Below, piece after piece: positions 1 to 5,669 of a stretch of 6,623 bases of DNA. The notes beneath the pieces are model-generated. The model was not told the origin of the DNA, made no database searches, and saw nothing but the letters and a program-made list of their open reading frames with translations. Source of the stretch: CAZNRY01 sp964575675 (GTDB taxonomy: Bacteria > Eisenbacteria > RBG-16-71-46 > CAIMUX01 > VGJL01); NCBI GenBank assembly GCA_964575675.1, contig CAZNRY010000191.1:1-6623 (forward strand). The letters are read 5' to 3'. Every line of letters begins with the position of its first letter. Position 1 is the stretch's first letter. The position numbers were made by a program, and so were the translations under genes.

Positions 1-247
1 CAGGGCGGCCTGGTCGTCGTCGGTGACGTCGTCGAACAGGGGAGTGAGAACGGTGTCGATGCGGGCGCGCCAGGCCTCCAGGGCGGCGAAGCCGTCCGGT
101 GTGCCCTCGATGAGTCGAGCTCGCCCGTCGGACCTGTCGGTCACCCGCTGCGCCCAGCCGTTCGCTTCGAGCCGGGTGACGATCCCGGTCATCGCCGGCT
201 GGGTGACCCGGACCGCCTGTGCGAGTTCGCCGAGGCGGCGGGGGCTG
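1..247 (-). other. MarR-type wHTH segment, possibly from a different genome
   Basis: This stretch encodes the last 80 or so visible residues of the frame above. It resembles a MarR regulator from helix 3 onward: recognition helix region TQPAMTGIVTRLEANGW, then the wing and a following helix with DGFAALEAWRARIDTVL. In MarR proteins this segment is preceded by two helices that build the dimer interface and the start of the wHTH. Here a methyltransferase C-terminus stands in their place. The exact join cannot be fixed by eye and is somewhere around 235-260. A chimeric contig end, a rearranged gene and a true fusion would all look like this. Confidence 0.5.
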
Positions 248-801
248 TAGATGATCGACTCGCCGTACTCGAACAGCTGCCAATCGCCGTAGAGCGACTT
301 GAGCTCCCCCGATTCGAGCAGGTAGACCCCCGGTTCTCGCGCCAGGTTGCCTTCTCCCTCGATGAACATCCCGACCGCGTTCCAGCCGCCCGGCGCGGTG
401 TGTTCGCGGATCGCACGGATCCGATCGAGTGCTCGCTCGCCCACGAATTGGAGCGAATTGTTGGCGAAGCCGACGTCATAGGGTCCCAGAAAAGTGAAGG
501 CGGCGATGTCCGCCAAGGCGACGCTCGATCGAAGGCCGGCATGTTCCAAGGCGCGCGAGGTCCGCGAAACCCCTGTCGGGGAGCCGTCGATCGCCTCTAC
601 GTCGAATCCATGCGAAGCGAAGAATACGACATCACGCCCCTCGCCACACCCGAGTTCGAGAAGGCGCCCTCGCGCCGGAACCTCCATCAGCCGGAGGAAG
701 TGCATCAGTCTGCGCGCGAGAGTGCTCGGTTCCGTTCCGAAGAACCACCCCTCCTCATGGCCGGCGTACGCCTCTTCCCATAACCGCGCCCCCTGGGGCA
801 C
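1..801 (-). CDS. TehB-like SAM methyltransferase running in frame into a MarR-type winged helix (3' end missing)
   Basis: The frame is open from 801 to the window edge (267 codons, no stop), so the C-terminus is missing. Residues 8-187 read as a small class I SAM-dependent methyltransferase of the TehB-like type: WEEAY and FFGTEP at the N-terminus, motif I LLELGCGEGRD (47-57), the ribose-binding acidic residue in VEAIDGS (D72), and motif II/III-like ADIAAF (97-102). The substrate cannot be told from sequence. From about residue 188 the protein changes to a MarR-type wHTH: RRLGELAQAVRVTQPAMTG, then VTRLEANGW and a wing around DRSDGRARLI, but without the usual N-terminal MarR helices. By my count 9 of 80 codons end in A/T in the MarR part, against 41 of 180 in the methyltransferase part. 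The GTG at 801 is used as the start. It lacks a clear Shine-Dalgarno, and a CTG at 834 behind GAGGAG is an alternative. The gene lies 29 bp after the upstream lipoprotein gene and is probably cotranscribed with it. The methyltransferase assignment is fairly sure; the fusion is not. Confidence 0.72.
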   Translation of the reverse strand, partial: MPQGARLWEEAYAGHEEGWFFGTEPSTLARRLMHFLRLMEVPARGRLLELGCGEGRDVVFFASHGFDVEAIDGSPTGVSRTSRALEHAGLRSSVALADIAAFTFLGPYDVGFANNSLQFVGERALDRIRAIREHTAPGGWNAVGMFIEGEGNLAREPGVYLLESGELKSLYGDWQLFEYGESIIYSPRRLGELAQAVRVTQPAMTGIVTRLEANGWAQRVTDRSDGRARLIEGTPDGFAALEAWRARIDTVLTPLFDDVTDDDQAAL

Positions 802-830
802 GGCATCGAAGGACGGCGGCTGGCGGCCGC

Positions 831-1919
831 TCAGGGCCGCTCCTCGAAGAAACGCTGCCGCCCCGGCTTCGGCGAGCCATCGAACCTGCGCAGCGCGGAG
901 CATGACAGCATGGCCGCGAAGACGGTCCGTGCTTGCGCATCGGATGGGTGGCGCCTGAGTGCGAGCGAATCGGCCAAGGGCGGACCTGCGTCGTGAAGCG
1001 GAGACCAGCAGAAGAGCTCCAGCTCCCGGGGGCGAGCTGTCAGCCACTGCGCAACGAGCGAGGCAAATGCCGCCTGCTCGCCCTCCGATGAACCGAAGGG
1101 GGCGGTCGAGGGATACCCGATCTCGATGATCGCGAGCGGACCATCGCTCCAAGGGGCGACACCCTCTCCGATCCGGGCGAGCGCGGTCGCAGGATCGACA
1201 TCTTCACCTGGATCGACGACAGAATCCAGACAGAGTCCGAGTAGATCGAGGGAGTCCCGCAGCGCCCTCACGAGCGTTTCCTTCCCCGTCTCGACCACCG
1301 TGACGGGATCGACGAGTGTCCCGATCCTCGCCGTGGGGAAGACCGCGCGGGCCGAGTCGCCGATCATCGAGATGAAGGCAACCATCGCCCGGTCATCGTC
1401 CAGATCCGCGGCCGCGTAGCGGTCGGCCCCTTCGCCCAGCCAGAGATAGCCGATCGTCCCCTGGGATCGAACTCCCATCTCCCGCAGGAACCGGGCGAGC
1501 GCCCAGCCGAGGTCCTGGCTCTCCCAACCCGGGAACTCGGACCCCATCCACGCGGGGATCTCGACGCGGCCCCCGTGGATGAACTCGAGGACGACCGAGA
1601 GCTTGAGGCCGCGCTGGCGAGCGTGGTGAACGTGCAGGTCGAGCACGCGCCAATCGCGCACGACCGGCCCCTTCTCGACCTGCGCCCAAGAGATCGCGAG
1701 ATGCGCGACCGTGAATCCATCCGCCCCGAAGTTTTGATACCCATCAACCAGGAGCGGGTCGGACTCAAGCGACGCACGGGGCGTGACGAGGGCGCCATAC
1801 TCGAGCGGAGGGAGCGGATCGGGTCTTGACGGGCCGTCATCGCCTCCGCACGAGAGCAACGAAACGAGCAACATCGGGATCAGCAGTGCGGGGGCGGCAC
1901 TTCGCCGTTGGGTGGCCAT
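831..1919 (-). CDS. Lipoprotein with a glycoside-hydrolase-like (TIM-barrel) domain
   Basis: The product is 362 aa. The N-terminus is a lipoprotein signal: basic residues at 5-6, a hydrophobic stretch about 11-22, and lipobox LLSC with the lipidated Cys at 24. It is followed by GGDD and a Pro/Asp-rich linker. There is no Asp at +2, so outer-membrane sorting is expected. The remainder looks like a barrel of the GH-A clan type. It starts with YGALVTPRA, has an alternating strand/helix pattern (HLAISWAQVEKG, LKLSVVLEFIHGG), and carries two candidate catalytic glutamates about 100 residues apart: E163 in LWLGEGADRY and E266 in LAIIEIGYPS. ELFCWSPLHD (301-310) follows, as in a strand-8 segment. 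E163 is preceded by Gly, not by the Asn usual for the acid/base in this clan, so activity is uncertain and I cannot name a family. The ATG at 1919 is chosen because AAGGAGG lies 3 nt upstream; an ATG 42 bp further upstream in frame has no such site. A sigma70-type promoter lies about 70 bp upstream. The methyltransferase gene follows at 29 bp. Confidence 0.8.
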   Translation of the reverse strand: MATQRRSAAPALLIPMLLVSLLSCGGDDGPSRPDPLPPLEYGALVTPRASLESDPLLVDGYQNFGADGFTVAHLAISWAQVEKGPVVRDWRVLDLHVHHARQRGLKLSVVLEFIHGGRVEIPAWMGSEFPGWESQDLGWALARFLREMGVRSQGTIGYLWLGEGADRYAAADLDDDRAMVAFISMIGDSARAVFPTARIGTLVDPVTVVETGKETLVRALRDSLDLLGLCLDSVVDPGEDVDPATALARIGEGVAPWSDGPLAIIEIGYPSTAPFGSSEGEQAAFASLVAQWLTARPRELELFCWSPLHDAGPPLADSLALRRHPSDAQARTVFAAMLSCSALRRFDGSPKPGRQRFFEERP

Positions 1920-1922
1920 GGC

Positions 1923-1929
1923 CCTCCTT
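1923..1929 (-). promoter_or_regulatory. Shine-Dalgarno for the barrel lipoprotein
   Basis: AAGGAGG on the minus strand, 3 nt before the ATG at 1919. The spacing is tight but the match to the anti-SD is perfect. It decides this start over the in-frame ATG at 1961. Confidence 0.7.
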
Positions 1930-1937
1930 GTTTGGAT

Positions 1938-2006
1938 GCATGCCGGTGATGGCGCACGCATGCCCGATCTCGGTCAGGCTCCGTTTGCAATTCCAACCAC
2001 GCATGC
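1938..2006. repeat. Three GCATGC palindromes in the divergent intergenic region
   Basis: GCATGC occurs at 1938-1943, 1958-1963 and 2001-2006. The last two share the longer core CACGCATGC. Start-to-start distances are 20 and 43 bp, close to two and four helical turns, so the sites would face the same side of the DNA. One lies in the promoter spacer and two lie in the presumed leader of the minus-strand gene. This is what operator sites could look like, but no regulator is identified and a 6-bp palindrome is a weak signal. Confidence 0.3.
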
Positions 2007-2018
2007 GGAGAATGTCAA
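1990..2018 (-). promoter_or_regulatory. Sigma70-type promoter for the barrel lipoprotein / methyltransferase unit
   Basis: On the minus strand a perfect -35 box TTGACA (2013-2018) is followed after exactly 17 bp by TGGAAT (1990-1995, 4 of 6 matches to TATAAT). Transcription would start near 1983, giving a leader of about 64 nt before the ATG at 1919. A GCATGC palindrome (2001-2006) sits in the spacer. On the plus strand the same stretch gives only a weak TTGCAA/GAGAAT pair, so I assign it to the minus-strand gene. Confidence 0.55.
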
Positions 2019-2120
2019 GGCGCGTCGAGGGGCGTGGGCAAGATGATGATCCGTCGCGGCCCATCGGCGCGAGGACGATTTACACGAAGGCCACGACCAG
2101 AGGGGAAGAAATGGCCGCAT

Positions 2121-2128
2121 GGAGGAGG
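2121..2128 (+). promoter_or_regulatory. Shine-Dalgarno deciding the start of the exported repeat protein
   Basis: GGAGGAGG with a 6-nt spacer before the ATG at 2135. It favours this start over the in-frame ATG at 2111, which has only a weaker AGGGGAAGAA in front of it. Confidence 0.65.
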
Positions 2129-2134
2129 CGCGAA

Positions 2135-4063
2135 ATGACCCCCCTGCGCGGGATCGCCCCTGCGGCACTCCTCCTCATCCTGTCAGGGATCGCGACGGCA
2201 CAGATCCCAACGGGTCCCCCCTCCGCCCCGATGACGATTCCCCTGCCGGATCCGCTCTTCTGGGACCCCGTCGGCTCGACCGGCAACTACGCGGTTGTCG
2301 AGCAACAGCAAGGGATCTTCCTGCTCCGCCCTTCGACGGGAAGGATCATCGCGAGACTGGAGCCGCTCCAGGCGGCCGGGGCGCAACCGCTTGGAGCCGG
2401 GCAGGCGATTGGCCGAGAACCGGGCGCCGCCGGCATCTCGGTCCCCGATGGCTGGCCCTTCCATCCCGGCGATGAGATCCCGGGAACCCCGGCTTTCGCC
2501 GATATCGATGCGGACGGCGCCATCGAGACGATTTTCGCCACGCGCACGGGTTGGGTCTGGGTCCTGGGCCGAGGAGGGCTTCCTCTCAGCGGCTGGCCGG
2601 TCTCGATCAAGGAGGCTTCCTCGGGGGGAGTCTGCGTGGCCGACATCGATCGGGATGATCGTCTCGAGGTGATCGTCGGCGACCTCACCGGGTGGATTCA
2701 CGCACTGCGGGCCGATGGCGCGCCCGTCCGCGGCTGGCCCGTCCAGTTCCCCGGTTCTCCCGAACTACCGGCGATCGAGGCCCCTGTCGCGTGCGCGGAT
2801 CTCGATGGGGATGGATCGAGCGAGGTCGTCGCCTGCCAGGCCGTGGGAAGAGTCTGCGTCTTTCGGGGGGATGGGCGCCCGGTCCCCGGTTGGCCCGTTT
2901 CGATCGCGGCCGCGGACGATCCGCCCAATGCGGGAACGATTTTCGCCCGTCCGGCATTGGGCGACATCGACGGAGACGGCCGTCCCGAGATCATCGCCGC
3001 GGCGAACAACTACCGCGTTCACGTTTGGGACGCTACGGGGCGTCTCCTCAAGGGATGGCCCCGCATGCTCGAGAACCGGGCCCGCGCGGGGTACGCCGAG
3101 CCCGTGCTCGCGGACCTGAACGATGACGGGCGGCTCGATATCCTCATCGCGACCGATCGAGGCTTCCGCGGACCGGCGCGGGTCTACGCGCTCGACCATG
3201 CGGGGCGCGACCTCCGCGGATGGCCGGTCGACCTGCCGGAACGCTGCAACGCCGGCGTGGCGGTGGGCGACCTCGACAACGACAAGCGTCTCGATGTGGT
3301 GGCGGCCACGGTGGGCGAGCAGGGATGGGTCCTCGCATGGGATTCCCGCGGGCGTCCCCGCCGCGGGTTCCCGGTAGGCCTCGCGCAGCTGTCGGTCAAC
3401 GCGAGCCCCGTTCTGGCGGACGTGGACGGCGATTCCAGAACCGACATCATCGTCGCGGCACTTCGGACTCGGTTCGAGCCGGCCGCCTATCTGGTCGCAC
3501 TCGACCGGGAAGGAGATCCCCTCCCCGGCTTTCCGCTCACAATGGAAGGCTCCGAGGTCGTCACCGGCGGACCCGCGGTCGGGGACGTCGACGGCGATGG
3601 GCTTCTCGAGCTATTGCTCGGAACGGAACTTCAGGGACGGCTTTACGCGTGGAACCTGCTCGGAACCGCAGAGGGAGCGGGGGCCCCGTGGCCTCGGGCC
3701 GGCTTCGATGCGGCGAACACGGGCGTCTATCGGGCGCCCGACACCCGCAAGAAAGCGGCGCGCGCGCCCGAGCCCCCCCCCTTGGCGACGCCGGTCGAAG
3801 GGCCGCAACCGGAATCGTCCTTCCCGCCACTTAGCAGCGTCCCCTTCATCCTCTCGGGCGAGGGCGTGGTCCATCTCGCCGTGCTGAATCTGATGGGGCA
3901 AGAGATCCGCACGCTTCTCGACACAATCCTGCCCATGGGAAGCTACACGATCGTTTGGGACGGCATGGACGGCCTCGGCCACCCCCTCCCTGCCGGCGTC
4001 TACATCTACGAGTTGGAGACTCCCGGCCGGCGGGCCAAGGGGCAGCTTCTCTTGCTGAAATAG
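2135..4063 (+). CDS. Exported FG-GAP/VCBS-type repeat protein (probable beta-propeller) with C-terminal FlgD-like Ig domain
   Basis: The product is 642 aa. Residues 1-22 form a Sec signal peptide (hydrophobic core AALLLILSGIA, cleavage after ATA, before Q23). Eight Asp-rich calcium-loop motifs of the type DxDxDGxxE recur every 47-55 residues, at 123, 170, 222, 277, 327, 379, 429 and 484 (for example DLDGDGSSE, DIDGDGRPE, DVDGDGLLE). Most are followed about 25-30 residues later by a strand ending in G(W/F)P, such as LSGWPV, VPGWPV and LPGFPL. This periodicity fits a seven- or eight-bladed propeller of the FG-GAP/VCBS type. PWPRAGFDAANTG (518-530) closes it. A Pro-rich linker (about 543-568) leads to a C-terminal domain (about 569-642) with LNLMGQEIRTL, YTIVWDGMDGLG and LPAGVYIYEL, the pattern of FlgD-like Ig domains found at the ends of secreted FCB-group proteins. 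It probably acts outside the cell or on its surface, in adhesion or carbohydrate binding; no enzymatic motif is seen. The ATG at 2111 is an alternative start. Confidence 0.85.
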   Translation: MTPLRGIAPAALLLILSGIATAQIPTGPPSAPMTIPLPDPLFWDPVGSTGNYAVVEQQQGIFLLRPSTGRIIARLEPLQAAGAQPLGAGQAIGREPGAAGISVPDGWPFHPGDEIPGTPAFADIDADGAIETIFATRTGWVWVLGRGGLPLSGWPVSIKEASSGGVCVADIDRDDRLEVIVGDLTGWIHALRADGAPVRGWPVQFPGSPELPAIEAPVACADLDGDGSSEVVACQAVGRVCVFRGDGRPVPGWPVSIAAADDPPNAGTIFARPALGDIDGDGRPEIIAAANNYRVHVWDATGRLLKGWPRMLENRARAGYAEPVLADLNDDGRLDILIATDRGFRGPARVYALDHAGRDLRGWPVDLPERCNAGVAVGDLDNDKRLDVVAATVGEQGWVLAWDSRGRPRRGFPVGLAQLSVNASPVLADVDGDSRTDIIVAALRTRFEPAAYLVALDREGDPLPGFPLTMEGSEVVTGGPAVGDVDGDGLLELLLGTELQGRLYAWNLLGTAEGAGAPWPRAGFDAANTGVYRAPDTRKKAARAPEPPPLATPVEGPQPESSFPPLSSVPFILSGEGVVHLAVLNLMGQEIRTLLDTILPMGSYTIVWDGMDGLGHPLPAGVYIYELETPGRRAKGQLLLLK

Positions 4064-4099
4064 AACGGTGTAGGATCTCGATCTCTTGGAGCGGATCGA

Positions 4100-4113
4100 T
4101 TGGCCGTGGCCAA
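4100..4113. promoter_or_regulatory. Perfect dyad upstream of glnA, possible operator
   Basis: TTGGCC, two bases, then GGCCAA form a perfect inverted repeat in the 92-bp gap before glnA, 42 bp ahead of its ATG. The position would suit a repressor site or a leader structure. No clear sigma70 promoter was found in the same gap, so transcription could also come from the gene upstream. Confidence 0.25.
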
Positions 4114-4143
4114 GGCGATGACGGTCGGGCCAGGAGGGGTGGA

Positions 4144-4152
4144 AGGGAGGAG
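4144..4152 (+). promoter_or_regulatory. Shine-Dalgarno of glnA
   Basis: A purine run containing GGGAGGAG lies 3 nt before the ATG at 4156, with the GGAGG core 5 nt away. It fixes this ATG as the start over the upstream in-frame ATG at 3955, which lies inside the preceding gene. Confidence 0.65.
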
Positions 4153-4155
4153 ATC

Positions 4156-5604
4156 ATGGTGAAACCGGCACCGGGTTCCGCTCACGAAGAATCGGTCCAG
4201 AAACTCCTTCGCTTCGTGAAAGAGAACGGCGTCGAACAGGTCGACTTGAAGTTCGTGTCGCTCATCGGGCGCTGGCACCATGTCACGATCCCCGCGGGCC
4301 GGCTCGATCGTTCGCTCTTCTCGTCCGGCGTGGGATTCGACGGCTCCAGCGTCGCCGGTTACGACAAAGGGACGACCAGCGACATGACCATGATCCCCGA
4401 TCCGGAGACATGCATGCTGGACCCGTTCTGGGACCGGCCGACCCTCAGCCTGATCTGCGACATCTTCCGGATGGACGGGCAGCCATACCGCAGGGATCCG
4501 CGGGGCGTCGCGAGGAGGGCCGAGGAATATCTCCGTTCGAGCGGGATCGCCGACGCGGCCATGATGAGTCCCGAGTTCGAGTTCTACATCTTCGATTCCG
4601 TTCGCCATCATTGCGAGACGCGGGGCTGCTTCTATGAGATCGACAGCGATGAGGCGGAATGGAACTCCGGGCGCGCAGACACCAGGGGAACGCGCCTGCC
4701 GCTGCGCGGCGGCTACCACGCGCTCCCGCCCCAAGACAGGCTCTTCCTCCTGCGTTCGGAGATGGTGAAGCTCATCGAGGGGTGTGGCATTCCGGTCAAG
4801 TACCACCATCACGAGGGGGGCGGGCCGGGGCAGGTCGAGATCGAGATCCTCTTCCATCCCCTCCTGCGCGCGGGGGATGTCACAATGACCGTGAAGTACA
4901 TCACGCGGATGGCAGCCGATCGCGCAGGCAAGACGGCGACCTTCATGCCGAAGCCGCTCTGGAACGCGGCCGGCAGCGGGATGCACATCCACCAGCATCT
5001 CTTCCTCGACGGCAAGCCGCTCTTCTGGGACGAGAAGGAGTGGGCGGGTCTGAGCACGCTAGCGCTCTACTACATCGGAGGCCTGCTTCATCATGCCCCC
5101 GCGCTCCTCGGCCTGACGAATCCCAGCACGAACTCCTACAAGAGGCTCGTCGCGGGCTTCGAGGCGCCGGTGCACAGGATCTTCGGACTGGCGAACCGGA
5201 GCGCCGCCGTCCGGATTCCGGCCTCCGGCGACAGACCTGAAACGAAGCGCATGGAGTTCAGGCCTCCCGATGCGACGTGCAACATCTACCTCACGATGGC
5301 CGGCATGCTCCTCGCGGGACTTGACGGGATCCGGCGGAAGATCGATCCGCGCGAGGCCGGCTTCGGCCCCTTCGATCAGCAGCTATCGGCGATTCCCGAG
5401 AGCAAGCGGCGCGGCCTGAAGACCCTCCCGCTCTCGCTCGCCGAGGCGATGGACGCCCTGGAGAAGGACCACCAGTTTCTGCTCGATGGTGGCGTGTTCG
5501 ACGAAGACCTGATCGAAGGATGGATCGAGCTGAAGAGGCGCGAGTCGCTGGACGTGCGCAACCGGCCCCATCCGAGAGAGATCGCGCTGTACTTCGACGC
5601 CTGA
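4156..5604 (+). CDS. glnA: Type I glutamine synthetase
   Basis: The product is 482 aa, a full-length cytosolic GSI that makes glutamine from glutamate, ammonia and ATP. Family landmarks appear in order: FDGSSVAGY (61-69, Asp50 loop); SPEFEF (138-143, metal-binding Glu140/Glu142); HHHEGGGPGQVEIE (217-230, metal-binding Glu220 and Glu228); GSGMHIH (273-279, metal-binding His277); NPSTNSYKRLV (322-332); GFEAPV (334-339, flap Glu336); NRSAAVRIP (347-355); and RMEFRPPDATCNIYL (365-379, with Glu367 and Arg369). All catalytic positions I can align are present. The C-terminal part (FLLDGGVFDEDLIEGWI) is of the adenylylatable GSI-beta type, but the place of the conserved NLY/NIY adenylylation motif reads DQQLS (407-411), with Ser411 where the modified Tyr normally sits. 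Covalent control by GlnE is therefore doubtful. The gene starts 92 bp after the exported repeat protein and ends at a hairpin. No glnB, glnE or ntr genes are in view. Confidence 0.95.
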   Translation: MVKPAPGSAHEESVQKLLRFVKENGVEQVDLKFVSLIGRWHHVTIPAGRLDRSLFSSGVGFDGSSVAGYDKGTTSDMTMIPDPETCMLDPFWDRPTLSLICDIFRMDGQPYRRDPRGVARRAEEYLRSSGIADAAMMSPEFEFYIFDSVRHHCETRGCFYEIDSDEAEWNSGRADTRGTRLPLRGGYHALPPQDRLFLLRSEMVKLIEGCGIPVKYHHHEGGGPGQVEIEILFHPLLRAGDVTMTVKYITRMAADRAGKTATFMPKPLWNAAGSGMHIHQHLFLDGKPLFWDEKEWAGLSTLALYYIGGLLHHAPALLGLTNPSTNSYKRLVAGFEAPVHRIFGLANRSAAVRIPASGDRPETKRMEFRPPDATCNIYLTMAGMLLAGLDGIRRKIDPREAGFGPFDQQLSAIPESKRRGLKTLPLSLAEAMDALEKDHQFLLDGGVFDEDLIEGWIELKRRESLDVRNRPHPREIALYFDA

Positions 5605-5625
5605 TCGGGGTGAAGAAAGTCCGCA

Positions 5626-5654
5626 GGAGGGGCGGGGCAAAGCCCCGTCCCTCC
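5626..5654. terminator. GC-rich hairpin between convergent genes, probable bidirectional terminator
   Basis: A 13-bp stem (arms 5626-5638 and 5642-5654, one G-U pair, otherwise perfect) closes a 3-nt AAA loop. It begins 22 nt after the glnA stop and ends 15 nt short of the stop of the convergent lipoprotein gene, where a shared terminator is expected. No U-tract follows on the plus strand; on the minus strand only a short CTTTCTT follows. A dispersed palindromic repeat of the genome is the main alternative. Confidence 0.55.
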
Positions 5655-5669
5655 CGTCGGACCGCATCT

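Noticed and set aside
901..903. ATG start for the methyltransferase at 901-903
   Set aside because: It would overlap the upstream lipoprotein gene by 73 bp and the added residues look like translated shadow of that gene.
1826..2134. Longer N-terminus for the exported repeat protein, starting at 1826 or 2111
   Set aside because: The part before 2111 overlaps the divergent lipoprotein gene and its promoter and would bury the signal peptide. The ATG at 2111 is possible but has a weaker ribosome site than 2135.
3220..3834. 204-codon plus-strand frame inside the exported repeat protein
   Set aside because: Arg/Gly-rich shadow; the overlapping frame carries the periodic calcium motifs.
3955..4155. 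Upstream extension of glnA from an in-frame ATG at 3955
   Set aside because: It would overlap the end of the preceding gene by over 100 bp and adds residues unlike any GSI N-terminus; the ATG at 4156 has a strong Shine-Dalgarno.
4064..4155. Sigma54 promoter for glnA
   Set aside because: No TGGCAC-N5-TTGC pattern with both GG and GC at the right spacing; TGGCCGTGGCC is a chance resemblance.
4006..4998. 330-codon minus-strand open frame inside glnA
   Set aside because: It is antisense to highly conserved glutamine synthetase motifs and has no recognisable domain.
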